The notes beneath the pieces were generated by a model. That model saw nothing but the letters and a program-made list of their open reading frames with translations. It searched no databases and had not been told where the DNA came from. Both the position numbers and the translations under genes were made by a program. A DNA stretch of 64,000 bases from Aldehydirespirator sp963667505. Its GTDB lineage: Bacteria > Actinomycetota > Acidimicrobiia > Acidimicrobiales > Aldehydirespiratoraceae. Where the stretch lies: contig OY763490.2 of NCBI GenBank assembly GCA_963667505.2, forward strand, positions 744,001 through 808,000, in the 5' to 3' direction. Below are positions 47,393 to 56,106 of this stretch, in pieces. Positions within the stretch are counted from its first letter, which is position 1. The number at the start of each line of letters is the position of its first letter.

Positions 47393-48457
47393 ATGGCCCG
47401 AGGCCGCACCGCAATCGTCGCCGGCACGGGCCTCATCGGAGGCTCGGTGGGAATGGCCCTGCGCCGCCGGGGCTGGCATGTTTCCGGACTGGAGCCCGAC
47501 GCCCGCAGGGCCCGCACCGCGGTGGAGGTCGGCGCGGTGGACCGCATCGGCGAGCCCGGGCCCTGCGACCTGGCCGTGGTCGCCACCCCTCCGGCTGCCC
47601 TCGCCGACACGGCCAGGAGCTTGCTGGAGGCCGGCGCCGAGATCGTCACCGACGTGGGCAGCGTGAAGGCCCCCGTGGTCTCGGCCGTGGACGCCCCGCG
47701 GTTCGTCGGGGGCCATCCTATGGCCGGCAACGAGCAGGACGGGCTGGCGGGCGCCGATCCCGACCTGTTCCGCCACGCGGTGTGGGTGCTAACCCCCACC
47801 GAGGCCACCGAGGACGCCGCCCTCGCCTCGGTGCGCGAGACGGTCTCGGGTCTCGGGGCGCAGGTGATCTCGCTGACGCCGGAGCGCCACGACGCGCTGG
47901 TGGCGGTGGTCTCCCACGTGCCTCACTTGACGGCCGCGGTCCTCATGCGCATCGCCGAGGGGCGCTCCAGCGAGCACCGCGCCCTGCTGCGGCTCGCGGC
48001 CGGCGGGTTCCGCGACATGACCCGGGTGGCGGCCGGGCATCCCGCCATCTGGCCGGACATCTGCGTGGAGAACCGGGCCGCCATAACCGACGTCCTCGAC
48101 GAACTGCTCGACGAACTGGTGGAGATGCGCCTGATCGTCTCCGGCGGCGAGCGCTCCGAACTGCTGGCCCGCCTCGAAGCGGCCCGCAACAGTCGGCGCA
48201 GCCTCTCCGACGGCGCGCCCGAGCCGTCCCGGCTGACCGAGGTGCGCGTGGCCATACGCGACCAGAAGGGCGAGCTGGCCCGCATCACCACCCAGGCCGC
48301 CGACCTCGACGTCAACATCTACGACCTTGAGATCGCGCACTCTGCGGAGGGTTCCGGGGGCGTGGCGCTGCTGCTGGTGGACAGCGAGGCCGCAGAGCGG
48401 TTCGGGCGCGGCCTGGCCGAGACGGGATACCGGCCGTCGCTCAGGCAGCTCGGATGA
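47393..48457 (+). CDS. tyrA: Prephenate dehydrogenase with C-terminal ACT domain
   Basis: Oxidises prephenate to 4-hydroxyphenylpyruvate for tyrosine synthesis. NAD-binding motif VAGTGLIGGSVGMAL at the start; the catalytic segment is DVGSVKAP followed by FVGGHPMAGNEQDG, and SHVPHLTAA with GGFRDMTRVAAG and PAIWPDICVENRAA are family marks. A C-terminal ACT domain (RVAIRDQKGELARITTQAAD) suggests allosteric control by an aromatic amino acid. 354 residues. The stop overlaps aroA by 4 nt. Confidence 0.94.
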   Translation: MARGRTAIVAGTGLIGGSVGMALRRRGWHVSGLEPDARRARTAVEVGAVDRIGEPGPCDLAVVATPPAALADTARSLLEAGAEIVTDVGSVKAPVVSAVDAPRFVGGHPMAGNEQDGLAGADPDLFRHAVWVLTPTEATEDAALASVRETVSGLGAQVISLTPERHDALVAVVSHVPHLTAAVLMRIAEGRSSEHRALLRLAAGGFRDMTRVAAGHPAIWPDICVENRAAITDVLDELLDELVEMRLIVSGGERSELLARLEAARNSRRSLSDGAPEPSRLTEVRVAIRDQKGELARITTQAADLDVNIYDLEIAHSAEGSGGVALLLVDSEAAERFGRGLAETGYRPSLRQLG

Positions 48458-49764
48458 CGGAGCACGCCGCCGAGGTGCTCGACATCAGGCCGCTCGAGGC
48501 GCCTCCGGATGCGTCGATCCGGCTGCCGGGCTCCAAGAGCATCACCAATCGGGCGCTGGTCTGCGCGGCGCTGGCCCCGGGCGAGACGACGCTGCAGGGC
48601 GCCCTGCTCGCCGACGACACCGAGGCCATGGCGGCCGGCCTGACCGCGTTGGGCGCCGAGGTGGCGAGCGACCGGGCGGCCGCGACGCTGCGGGTCAGCG
48701 GAACGGGCGGCCGAGTGAGGCCCCGCCGCGACGCGGTGATCGACGCCCGCATGTCCGGCACGACCGGGCGGTTCCTGCTGCCGGTCGCGGCCCTGGCCGC
48801 CACGACGGTGACGGTGGACGGCCACCCGCAGCTCCGGGAGCGTCCTTTCGGCGACCTGGTGGACGCGCTGCGCCGGCTCGGCGTGAAGGTCGAGGCGCCG
48901 GCGGGGGCCGGCTCGCTCCCGCTGCTGGTCACCGGCCCTGTGCGCGGCCGTGAGACGGCGGTGGCAGCCGAGCGTTCCAGCCAGTTCCTGTCGGGACTGA
49001 TGCTCGCCGCGCCGCTGCTGCCCGACGGTCTGGCCGTCCGCCTCGAGGGCGAGCCCGTCAGCCTTCCCTACCTGGAGATGACGGCCGCGGTGATGGGGGC
49101 CTTCGGCGCGGCCGTGACGATCGGACCCGACGAGGTGACGGTGGCGGCGGGCGGCTACCGGTCGCCGGGCTGCTTCGCGGTGGAGCCGGACGCCTCGTCG
49201 GCCTCCTACTTCTGGGCTGCGGCGGCCATCACCGGCGGGACGGTGCGCACCGAGGGCGTCGGCACGGGCTCGATGCAGGGCGACGCCCGCTTCGTCTCGG
49301 TGCTGAAGTCGATGGGCGCGGCTGTGGTCGCGGAGCGTTCGGCCACCGTGGTCAAGGGCGGGCCGATCCGCGGCGTCGAAGCCGACCTCGCGGACATGTC
49401 TGACACGGCCCCCACCCTGGCGGTGGTGGCCGCGATGGCCGAGGGCGCCACCGCGGTCGGAGGCGTCGGCTTCATCCGGTCCAAGGAGAGCGACCGCATC
49501 GCCGCGACGGTGACCGAACTGCGGCGGTGCGGGGTCGATGCCAGGGAGCTTCCCGACGGCTTCGAGGTGGCCCCGGCCCGGCGCCCCGTCGGCGCCCTGG
49601 TCCGCACCTACGACGATCACCGCATAGCCATGGCGTTCTCGGTGCTGGGCCTGGCCGTGCCCGGCATGAGGATCGAGAACCCCGGATGCGTGGACAAGAC
49701 CTTCCCCGGCTTCCACCGGGCCCTCGAGGCGCTCCGCGGGGGTGCGGGTTGCGGGCACGGGTAG
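48454..49764 (+). CDS. aroA: 3-phosphoshikimate 1-carboxyvinyltransferase (EPSP synthase)
   Basis: Transfers enolpyruvyl from PEP to shikimate-3-phosphate in the shikimate pathway. Family motifs: RLPGSKSITNRALV near the start, DARMSGTTGRFLLP (TxGTxxR-type), SSQFLSGLMLAAPLL, ADMSDTAPTLAVVAAMA, FIRSKESDRI and TYDDHRIAMAFSVLG. 436 residues. The C-terminal few residues and the stop lie in a 47-bp tandem repeat shared with the cmk start. Confidence 0.95.
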   Translation: MTEHAAEVLDIRPLEAPPDASIRLPGSKSITNRALVCAALAPGETTLQGALLADDTEAMAAGLTALGAEVASDRAAATLRVSGTGGRVRPRRDAVIDARMSGTTGRFLLPVAALAATTVTVDGHPQLRERPFGDLVDALRRLGVKVEAPAGAGSLPLLVTGPVRGRETAVAAERSSQFLSGLMLAAPLLPDGLAVRLEGEPVSLPYLEMTAAVMGAFGAAVTIGPDEVTVAAGGYRSPGCFAVEPDASSASYFWAAAAITGGTVRTEGVGTGSMQGDARFVSVLKSMGAAVVAERSATVVKGGPIRGVEADLADMSDTAPTLAVVAAMAEGATAVGGVGFIRSKESDRIAATVTELRRCGVDARELPDGFEVAPARRPVGALVRTYDDHRIAMAFSVLGLAVPGMRIENPGCVDKTFPGFHRALEALRGGAGCGHG

Positions 49765-49860
49765 TGGCCCTCGAGGCGCTCTGCGGGGGTGCGGGTTGCG
49801 GGCACGGGTAGTGGCCATCGACGGCGGCGGGGGGTGCGGGTTGCGGGTAGTGGCCATCGA
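49721..49860 (+). repeat. 47-bp tandem repeat across the aroA-cmk junction
   Basis: Copies begin at 49721, 49768 and 49815 (spacing 47), the third shortened to 39 bp before cmk continues at 49854. Each carries GGGTAGTGGCC, in which TAG is the aroA stop (first copy) and GTG the cmk start (last copy). Confidence 0.85.
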
Positions 49861-50518
49861 CGGCCCCGCGGGCTCGGGCAAGTCGACGCTGGCCCGGGCG
49901 TTGGCCGAGAGGCTCGGACTGGAGTGCCTCGACACCGGCGCCATGTACCGCGCCGTCGCATTCGCGGTGCTGCGAGCCGGAGGCGACCCCTTCGACGAGT
50001 CCTTCGTCGCGTCGGTGGCCCGCACGATAGACATGCGCCTCGAGGCGGGACGGGCGCTGGTGGACGGTGTGGACGCGACCGTCGAGATCCGCAGCCCGTC
50101 GGTGACGCGGGCCGTGAGCGTCATCGCGGCCAATCCCGAGGTGCGCGCCGAGTTGGTGGCTCGTCAGCGGGAGTGGGCGCGACGCAGGGGCGGGGGAGTG
50201 CTGGAGGGCCGGGACATCGGCACTGCGGTGTTCCCTGACGCCGAGATGAAGATCTACCTGGTCGCCGACCCGATGGTGAGGGCCAAGCGGCGCGCCCGGC
50301 AGGCCAACGCGGCCTCTCCGGACTGGTCGCCTCCCGTCGATGACTCTGACGACGATCCCGCCGCGGTCGAGTCGGTAGCTGCCGACCTCGCTAGGCGCGA
50401 CCGGATCGACTCCACTCGCCGCTTCGATCCCCTGTCGCGGGCCGAGGGCGCGGTGGTCATCGACACCACCCACATGACCTGCGAGCAGGCTCTCGACAAG
50501 ATCATGGAGATGCTGTGA
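49850..50518 (+). CDS. cmk: Cytidylate kinase
   Basis: Phosphorylates CMP and dCMP. The P-loop is IDGPAGSGKSTLARALAERL right after the start; LDTGAMYRAVA is the CMP-binding signature, and RGGGVLEGRDIGTAVFPDAE and LARRDRIDSTR follow. I place the start at GTG 49850 (VVAIDGPAG), the last of three copies in the junction repeat; earlier GTGs (49742, 49811) in the same frame would add a repetitive 36- or 13-residue leader. About 222 residues. The stop overlaps the next gene. Confidence 0.92.
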   Translation: MAIDGPAGSGKSTLARALAERLGLECLDTGAMYRAVAFAVLRAGGDPFDESFVASVARTIDMRLEAGRALVDGVDATVEIRSPSVTRAVSVIAANPEVRAELVARQREWARRRGGGVLEGRDIGTAVFPDAEMKIYLVADPMVRAKRRARQANAASPDWSPPVDDSDDDPAAVESVAADLARRDRIDSTRRFDPLSRAEGAVVIDTTHMTCEQALDKIMEML

Positions 50519-51252
50519 GCCGCAGCGTGTACGGGCGCCGAGACCGGTCCGGGGGCGCGGACGACGACGCCGCGGTGCGCAGCCGCCAGTCGCGGTGGGG
50601 CCGGGTCGTCTACCGGGTGCTGTGGCTGGCGGTGCTGACGGTGATCAAGGCCCTGTTCCGCCTGCGGGTGCACGGCCGCGCCAACCTGCCGGACGGGCCG
50701 TTCATCCTCTCTCCGGTGCACCGGTCGTTCATCGACACGCCCATCGCAGGGATGGTCACCAGTCGGCGGCTGCGCTTCATGGGCAAGGAGAGCCTTTGGG
50801 AGATCAGGCTCCTCGGCGGGCTCCTCTCGACTCTGGGCGGCTTCCCGGTGGAGCGGGGCACCGCCGACCGCGTCGCGCTGCGGGCCGCGACCGACGTGCT
50901 CGCGCTGGGAGAGCCGCTCGTGATGTTCCCCGAGGGCACTCGGCGCGTCGGCGACCGGGTCAGGCGCGAGGACATGCTGGACGGGCCGGCCTTCGTCGCC
51001 GCCCGCGCCGGCGTGCCGATCGTCCCCGTCGGCCTGGGCGGAACGGTGCGGGCCCTTCCGGTCGGCTCGCGGGTGCCCCGGCCCCGCCAGGTGGTGGCCG
51101 TGATCGGCGATCCGATCCCGCCGCCGGCCAAGGTCGGCGGACGGGTGCCCAGACGCGCGGTGACAGAGCTCACCGACCGGCTCTTCGTGGAGTTGGGGGA
51201 CCTCTACGTCGAGGCCCGCGTCCTCGCCGGCCAGGAGCCCGCGCCCGGCTGA
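50515..51252 (+). CDS. plsC: 1-acyl-sn-glycerol-3-phosphate acyltransferase (PlsC family)
   Basis: Acylates lysophosphatidic acid in phospholipid synthesis. The HX4D catalytic motif is HRSFID, and FPEGTRRVGD is the second acyltransferase block; GVPIVPVGLGGT is motif IV. One hydrophobic helix (VVYRVLWLAVLTVIKALF) precedes the motif. 245 residues from GTG overlapping the cmk stop. The cmk-plsC pair is common in actinobacteria, where Der/EngA often follows; here ispH lies next in the opposite orientation. Confidence 0.9.
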   Translation: MSRSVYGRRDRSGGADDDAAVRSRQSRWGRVVYRVLWLAVLTVIKALFRLRVHGRANLPDGPFILSPVHRSFIDTPIAGMVTSRRLRFMGKESLWEIRLLGGLLSTLGGFPVERGTADRVALRAATDVLALGEPLVMFPEGTRRVGDRVRREDMLDGPAFVAARAGVPIVPVGLGGTVRALPVGSRVPRPRQVVAVIGDPIPPPAKVGGRVPRRAVTELTDRLFVELGDLYVEARVLAGQEPAPG

Positions 51253-51363
51253 CCGAGTGCGGCCTCTGCGGCTGCCGAGACCGCGCTGCTGGGCGTTCCT
51301 CTTTGCCGGCCTACACCTTCTGTGCCGGGCCAGCGACACCGGTGCGGCTTTGGAGGCTCCGGC

Positions 51364-52404
51364 TCAGGACTGCAGAAGCAGGCTGTCGAGCGCGTCGCTG
51401 GCGTCGATGTTGCGGTCGTCGAGCCTGCTGTTGTGGCCGAGGCCGGAGCCGAGGGTCGCAGCCGCGGCGACCTCCACCGCCGCCAGTAGGTCGCGCAGGT
51501 TCCTGGGCGGCGGAAAGTACTCCTCCTCCTCGATCGTCCTGACCTCCTGCACGCCTTGGGCGGGTGCCAGCCGGTCGATCACGTCGCGCACCAAGTCCTC
51601 GGGAGCGGAGGCCCCTGCGGTCACCCCCACTGTGCCGGACAGGTTGTCGGGCAAGTCGTCGGCGTCGTTGACCCTCAGCACCCGGCGGCATCCGGCCTCT
51701 GCGGCGAGGTCCACCAGCGAGAGGGTGTTGGACGAGTTCGCAGAGCCGATGACCAGCATGGTGTCGCACTCCGGGGCGATCTCCATCAGTGCGGTCTGCC
51801 GGTTGGTGGTTGCGAAGCACAGATCGCTGCGCGCCGGCTTCCATACGTCGGGGAACCGCCGCTCGGTGGACTCCAGGACCCCCTCCCACTCCCGGTGCGA
51901 CAGCGTCGTCTGGGCCAGGATGGCCACCGGGGATTCGAACTCGGGCAACGCGGCGACGCCCCGCTTGTTCTCGACGCGATGGATGGCGTCGGGCGCGACC
52001 GCGATCGTCCCCACGGCCTCCTCGTGGCCCTCGTGGCCGACATAGACGATCTGGTAGCCCATCGCTGCCCGGGTCTTCGCCTCGTGATGGACCTTGGTGA
52101 CGAGAGGACACGCCGCGTCGACCAGGTAGCCGGCCCGCTCGCGGGCGTGCTCGACGACCTCGGGCGCCGAGCCGTGCGCGGAGAGCATGAGCGGGCGGCC
52201 CTCGGGGACGTCGGCGACGTCGTCGACGAACACCACGCCCACCTCCTCGAACTGTCTCACAACCTTGCGGTTGTGAATGATCTCGTGATAGCAGTAGACG
52301 GGCGGCTCGAAGGCCCGCACCATCCATACCAAGGCCTTGATGGCCATGTCCACGCCTGCGCAGAAGCCCCGCGGCGAGGCCAGGAGTACCCGGTCGACGT
52401 TCAT
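51364..52404 (-). CDS. ispH: 4-hydroxy-3-methylbut-2-enyl diphosphate reductase
   Basis: Iron-sulfur enzyme of the last MEP-pathway step, giving IPP and DMAPP. The three cluster cysteines are in PRGFCAGV (C14), DAACPLVTKVH and DLCFATTNRQ. Also typical are LSAHGSAPEV, GHEGHEEAVGT, SANSSNT and TAGASAPEDLV. 346 residues. ATG 52404 sits 9 nt from a TAGCAT hexamer with no Shine-Dalgarno. Its 3' end converges on plsC with a 111-nt gap lacking any clear terminator. Confidence 0.97.
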   Translation of the reverse strand: MNVDRVLLASPRGFCAGVDMAIKALVWMVRAFEPPVYCYHEIIHNRKVVRQFEEVGVVFVDDVADVPEGRPLMLSAHGSAPEVVEHARERAGYLVDAACPLVTKVHHEAKTRAAMGYQIVYVGHEGHEEAVGTIAVAPDAIHRVENKRGVAALPEFESPVAILAQTTLSHREWEGVLESTERRFPDVWKPARSDLCFATTNRQTALMEIAPECDTMLVIGSANSSNTLSLVDLAAEAGCRRVLRVNDADDLPDNLSGTVGVTAGASAPEDLVRDVIDRLAPAQGVQEVRTIEEEEYFPPPRNLRDLLAAVEVAAAATLGSGLGHNSRLDDRNIDASDALDSLLLQS

Positions 52405-52413
52405 CGGACCGCG

Positions 52414-52419
52414 ATGCTA
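52414..52419 (-). promoter_or_regulatory. -10 hexamer of a probable leaderless promoter for ispH
   Basis: TAGCAT on the minus strand ends 9 nt before the ispH ATG. It overlaps the stop region of the last Tad-locus gene (52417). Confidence 0.38.
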
Positions 52420-52923
52420 GCGACCGTCTCCCACTAGGGCGAGGGCCTTCTCGGTGACGGTGATCCGCAGGCCGCGGCCGGCGCCGGGCAGCGCGGGGGC
52501 GATCACGAAGCGCACGTCCATGCTGAGGGTCACCGCGATCTCCCATCGGCTCGGAGACGCATGGGTGAACGTCACCGACTCCAGCGTGGCCTGCGGCAGC
52601 GGTCCCGCGGCTACGGAGTAGCGCACCAGGCGCTCCGCGGCGACCGGGTCGAAAGAGATGACCCCTCGGCTGCGCAGGGCGTCAGCGTCGAGCGCCCCGA
52701 CGGCGTCGTTCGCGGCCGAGGCCGCCACCGAGCGCAACTGCTGGGCCCGCACATGGGTCAGGCCGACGTCGAGAGTGACCGCGGCCAGCACCAGCACGGC
52801 CAGGACGGCCGCTGGGAACAACAGCAGCACGGTGCCTTCAGCGCCTGTCCGCCGGCGGAGGCGCGAGGCTCCGAGCGTGCCTGTCCGGCGGTGGAGGCGT
52901 GAGGCCCGGGACGCGCTCAGCAT
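52417..52923 (-). CDS. TadG-like Flp pilus assembly protein
   Basis: A 168-residue single-pass protein, last gene of the Tad locus. After a basic N-terminus with a duplicated RLHRRTG/RLRRRTG block comes GTVLLLFPAAVLAVLVLAAVTLDVG, the TadE/TadG-like anchor with the pilin-type hydrophobic stretch, then QLRSVAASAANDAVGALD. The outer part is short and has no von Willebrand domain, unlike full TadG. Overlaps the previous gene by 7 nt. Its 5' end carries a 36-bp tandem repeat. Confidence 0.7.
   Translation of the reverse strand: MLSASRASRLHRRTGTLGASRLRRRTGAEGTVLLLFPAAVLAVLVLAAVTLDVGLTHVRAQQLRSVAASAANDAVGALDADALRSRGVISFDPVAAERLVRYSVAAGPLPQATLESVTFTHASPSRWEIAVTLSMDVRFVIAPALPGAGRGLRITVTEKALALVGDGR
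52843..52914 (-). repeat. 36-bp in-frame tandem repeat, 2 copies, at the start of the TadG-like gene
   Basis: GCCTGTCCG recurs at 52843 and 52879; the two 36-bp copies encode RLHRRTGTLGAS and RLRRRTGAEGTV-like sequence just upstream of the membrane anchor. Confidence 0.75.
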
Positions 52924-53375
52924 TCGGCCTCGTGCCCGCCGCCGGCCACGTCGGAGCGGAAGGGGTCGATCACTTCGCTGAAGGACGACGTCACCGGCAG
53001 CAGATGTCCGAGTCCGCCGACGAACGGCACCGCCACCGCAGGCAGGTCGTAGGAAACCGTCACCGTCACCCGGCCGCAGCGACGGAACGGCCCGTCGAGA
53101 GACGGCCCGCCGACGGTGGCTCGCTCGCCGCCCCTGCCGTACGCGTCGAGAGTCTGGCCCGCCCTCGCGCGGGCCGCGGCCGCAGCCGCAGCTTCATCGT
53201 CGGCTTCGGCGTAGGCCCGCGCCCCCTCCCGGGCGGCCGCGGTGACGGCCAGCTTGGCGTCGATCACGCCCCACGCGTTGGCCACGATCAGCGTCACCGA
53301 GACGAAGGTCAGGAAGCCGAACGGCAGCACCTCCATGCCCGCGATCTGACCGCGGTCGCCGCGCCGGCGGCTCAT
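52917..53375 (-). CDS. TadE-like Flp pilus assembly protein
   Basis: A 152-residue pseudopilin-like protein. The N-terminus is basic (MSRRRGDRGQIAGMEVLPFG) and leads into the membrane helix FLTFVSVTLIVANAWGVIDA, followed by the TadE-type AVTAAAREGARAYAEADDEA. The E of GMEVLPF sits like the pilin Glu5. ATG 53375 overlaps the preceding gene by 4 nt (ATGA), as expected in the Tad operon. Confidence 0.75.
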   Translation of the reverse strand: MSRRRGDRGQIAGMEVLPFGFLTFVSVTLIVANAWGVIDAKLAVTAAAREGARAYAEADDEAAAAAAARARAGQTLDAYGRGGERATVGGPSLDGPFRRCGRVTVTVSYDLPAVAVPFVGGLGHLLPVTSSFSEVIDPFRSDVAGGGHEAEC

Positions 53376-53782
53376 CGGAGGTCCTCGCCGCGGACCTCCA
53401 CCACGCGCTGCGCACGGCCGAGCCCGCCGAGGCCCTGCAACGGTTCGGGCAGGATGGTCGGGTGCCGGGCGTCGAAGGCCAGGCGCACACTCTCGGGATC
53501 GTCGCAGGCCCATGCGAGGTCGATGGTTCCCCGTTCGAGGTAGCGGTCGAGCCTCTGGCGCAGTGCCGACTCGGCCTCCGCGGCGGCTCGACAGCGGTCG
53601 TCCGCCCGGTCGTAGCCGGCCACGAGCCGGGCCGCGTCGAACGCTGCGCTGGTCACCACCGTGGTGGCGTAGAGGTTGAACAGCACCTGCACCGCGGCCA
53701 CCAGCAGGAGCATGAACACGGTGAGCCCCATGAGCGTGCCGAACAGACCTGAGCCGCGCTCGGAGTCCGCGTCGCGCCGCAC
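53372..53782 (-). CDS. tadE: TadE-family pilus assembly protein
   Basis: A 136-residue TadE-type protein: basic start with SERGSGLFGTLMGL, helix VFMLLLVAAVQVLFNLYATT, then VVTSAAFDAARLVAGYDRAD, the conserved TadE continuation. TadE-like pseudopilins are processed by the Tad prepilin peptidase and help pilus assembly. GTG start at 53782, 54 nt downstream of the pilin-like gene. Confidence 0.78.
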   Translation of the reverse strand: MRRDADSERGSGLFGTLMGLTVFMLLLVAAVQVLFNLYATTVVTSAAFDAARLVAGYDRADDRCRAAAEAESALRQRLDRYLERGTIDLAWACDDPESVRLAFDARHPTILPEPLQGLGGLGRAQRVVEVRGEDLR

Positions 53783-53836
53783 GAGTCCGCCGGCCCTTCC
53801 GGGTCGCTGGGCGCGTCGTCCTGTTCGCGTCGGCGA

Positions 53837-54217
53837 TCAGCCGCCGATGGTCTCGACCTGGTCGGTGATCTCCTCCTCCGCGCTCTCCCAGATGGTGTTG
53901 AAGCCCACCCACATGGCCGCTCCGAGGAACGCCACGATCAGGACCGCGATGGCGGCCGAGATCACTCCCTCGCCGCGGTCGCCGCACTTGCTGCGTCGGC
54001 TGTGTTGGCTGTGTTCGCCCTGTTTGCCGCGGTCGCCGCACTTGCTGGGTCGGCTGTGTTCGCCCTGTTTGCCGCGGTCGCCGCACTTGCTGTGTTGGCT
54101 GTGTTCGCCGTGTTGGCTGCGGTCGGCACGCGGGTGTCGGCGTCGAGCGTCGCGGCGGCGGGCGTCGGCCGCGGGGGCGCGGGTCGATTCGGGGGTTGCT
54201 GGCATGTCTTCGGCCAC
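53837..54217 (-). CDS. Probable Flp-type pilin with repeat-rich N-terminal extension
   Basis: A 126-residue protein whose last ~45 residues resemble a small Flp pilin: GDRGEGVISAAIAVLIVAFL with a Glu soon after the glycine, a single hydrophobic helix, and a short acidic tail (IWESAEEEITDQVETIGG). The N-terminal ~80 residues are hydrophilic and repetitive (SKCGDRGKQGEHS units, from 45/54-bp DNA repeats at 53972-54115), far longer than a usual prepilin leader. GTG 54217 is preceded by AAAGGA; ATG 54205 is an alternative. I infer the pilin role from position between TadE and TadC genes. Identity is uncertain. Confidence 0.55.
   Translation of the reverse strand: MAEDMPATPESTRAPAADARRRDARRRHPRADRSQHGEHSQHSKCGDRGKQGEHSRPSKCGDRGKQGEHSQHSRRSKCGDRGEGVISAAIAVLIVAFLGAAMWVGFNTIWESAEEEITDQVETIGG
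53972..54115 (-). repeat. 45/54-bp in-frame tandem repeat in the pilin-like gene
   Basis: GCCGCGGTCGCCGCACTTGC recurs at 53972, 54026 and 54071 (spacing 54 and 45, multiples of nine), encoding SKCGDRG repeats with EHSQHS-type spacers. Confidence 0.8.
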
Positions 54218-54319
54218 GGGTACACCGTCCTTTCGGGAGAGGGAATGGTTGTGCAGGGGAAGAGTTGGGCGGGCCGGACCCCGGGCGGGGCGAGCCGGCA
54301 ATGCCGATTTGCGCTCGCC

Positions 54320-55222
54320 CTAGGTCGAGAAGAGGGTCAGCGCGTCGAAGAAGGGCACGCCCATCAGCATCACGCCGGGTACGAGGGTGGCGGCCGTGAC
54401 CGGCACCCAGACCTGCTGGGAGCGCTTCTCAATGGACTCGATCAGCTCGCGCTGCGCCTCCTGGCGCACCGCTCTGGCCTCCTCGCTGATGAGCCGTCCA
54501 AGGTCGGCGGCCTCCTGATTGAGCGCCAGGACCGTCACCAGGCGGTGCAGAGCCTGGACGTCGGCCAGCGCGGCCCACTCGCGGAGGGCCTCGATCTCGC
54601 TGAGCCCCTGGCGCACCCGGACCAGGACCCGCCGCAGGTCGGTGGCGCAAGCGCCCGCGCCGCGCTCGCTGAGGCGGGCCATGGCCGAGCCCAGGGACCA
54701 TCCCGCCGCCAGCAGCATTCCCAGCTGCTCGGTGACGACGGGAAGTTCCAGGAAGATGCGACGCTGCCAACGCTGCGACGCCTTGGCCACTCGTTGTTCC
54801 AGGATCAGGAACGCCAGGGTCGGCCCGCTGGCGACCAGCGCGAGCGACACGGCGGCGCCGGTCCCGTAGGCCGTGGCCGCCAGTGTCCCGAGGCCCAGGG
54901 CGGCAGCGGACCAGCCCACCTGGCGCATCCTGAACTCGGTGGCGCTGAGATCGGAGTGGATCCGCTTCAGCCGGGTGTCCAGTTCCTCGCTGACTTGGAA
55001 GGCCCGGGCGACCCGGGTGCCCACGAGGCGCGAGAGCGGTGCCACCACCTCCCTGAACGACGCCACCGAAAGGAGCCCGCCTCCGGGCTTGAACCGGCCC
55101 GCGCTGGTGTAGCTGCGAAGACGCTCGGCCAGCCCGACCCGTCGGAAGGCCCTCAACTCCGACAGCAGCAGGGTCAGGCCGCAGAAGGTCGCCAGGACGC
55201 AGGCTGCCAGCAGCCGGCTCAT
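54320..55222 (-). CDS. tadC: Tad pilus inner-membrane platform protein TadC
   Basis: A 300-residue type II secretion system F-domain protein that forms the pilus platform with TadB. Membrane segments at the N-terminus (LLAACVLATFCGLTLLL), in the middle (AAALGLGTLAATAYG, VSLALVASGPTLAFLIL) and at the end (LVPGVMLMGVPFFDALTLF). The F-domain core is FLELPVVTEQLGMLLAAGWS to RGAGACATDLRRVLVRVRQG and NQEAADLGRLISEEARAVRQ. ATG 55222 overlaps tadB by 4 nt. Confidence 0.87.
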   Translation of the reverse strand: MSRLLAACVLATFCGLTLLLSELRAFRRVGLAERLRSYTSAGRFKPGGGLLSVASFREVVAPLSRLVGTRVARAFQVSEELDTRLKRIHSDLSATEFRMRQVGWSAAALGLGTLAATAYGTGAAVSLALVASGPTLAFLILEQRVAKASQRWQRRIFLELPVVTEQLGMLLAAGWSLGSAMARLSERGAGACATDLRRVLVRVRQGLSEIEALREWAALADVQALHRLVTVLALNQEAADLGRLISEEARAVRQEAQRELIESIEKRSQQVWVPVTAATLVPGVMLMGVPFFDALTLFST

Positions 55223-56106
55223 TGGTCGAACACCCTCTGAGGCTCGGGGATGCGCATCACTTGGCGGGCCCACACCCAGCAGCCGATCACGAGCGCGAGC
55301 GCCACCAGCACGACGGCCTGCCCCGAGGTGCTCCGGTAGGCGTCGCGGCCGTTGCCTATCGACATGCCCGCCAGCGCCATCCCCAAGGGGACCGCCAGAA
55401 CGAACATCCGGGCGAAGCGGGCGCCTGCCTGGCGGGACCTGGCCTCCTTTCGGCCCTGCACGTCTCGCCGTCGATCCTCGGCCAGTTCCTGGAGGCGGCG
55501 GTCGAGGTCGGTGCCGCCCAGTTCGTGGGCCACCAGCAGCGTCTCGCACACCATGTCCGCGGTCGGATCGGCTAGAGCGTCCTTGAGCACCTTCAGCGTG
55601 CGGGCCAAGTCCGTGGTGAGCAGCCATTCCCGGTGGGCGGAGTCGAAGGCGGGCCTCAGCTCCGAGGGCCCGCGCCTGCCGACGTCGAACAGCGCCTGCG
55701 GGATGCTGCGTCCCAGCGAGGTGGTCTGCAGTCGTATCTCCTCGATCATCTGCGGCCATGCCTCCTGGGCCAGCTGACGCCGGGCCCGTCGCCGGGCGCG
55801 AAAGGCGGCGACAGGAAAGGAGGCCGTGAACAGGCCCGCCACCGAGGCGGAGACGAGACCGCCGAACAGCGCGTAGGCGGCGATCCCCCCGACGGTCCCG
55901 AGAGTCGCCACCACGGCCGCGAACTGGCGCTTGTCGACGCCGACCAGGCCCGCCTGCACCATCCACGGGTCCGGCTGCCGGGGCCTACTCCTTGGCCGGG
56001 ACGCGATCGCCGGCCCGAAGCCGAGACCGCGCCAGCCCAACGACACCGCGGTGTAGGTCCAGTAGGTGCCCACCGCGGCAGCCAGAGCCAGCAGGGCGGC
56101 GATCAT
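55219..56106 (-). CDS. tadB: Tad pilus inner-membrane platform protein TadB
   Basis: A 295-residue partner of TadC with a type II secretion F domain. N-terminal helix (MIAALLALAAAVGTYWTYTA), two central helices (FAAVVATLGTVGGIAAYALF, VAGLFTASFPVAAF), the conserved cytoplasmic F-domain segment WPQMIEEIRLQTTSLGRSI to AHELGGTDLDRRLQELAED, and C-terminal helices. ATG 56106 overlaps tadA (ATGA). TadB and TadC lie side by side as in other Tad loci. Confidence 0.87.
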   Translation of the reverse strand: MIAALLALAAAVGTYWTYTAVSLGWRGLGFGPAIASRPRSRPRQPDPWMVQAGLVGVDKRQFAAVVATLGTVGGIAAYALFGGLVSASVAGLFTASFPVAAFRARRRARRQLAQEAWPQMIEEIRLQTTSLGRSIPQALFDVGRRGPSELRPAFDSAHREWLLTTDLARTLKVLKDALADPTADMVCETLLVAHELGGTDLDRRLQELAEDRRRDVQGRKEARSRQAGARFARMFVLAVPLGMALAGMSIGNGRDAYRSTSGQAVVLVALALVIGCWVWARQVMRIPEPQRVFDQ

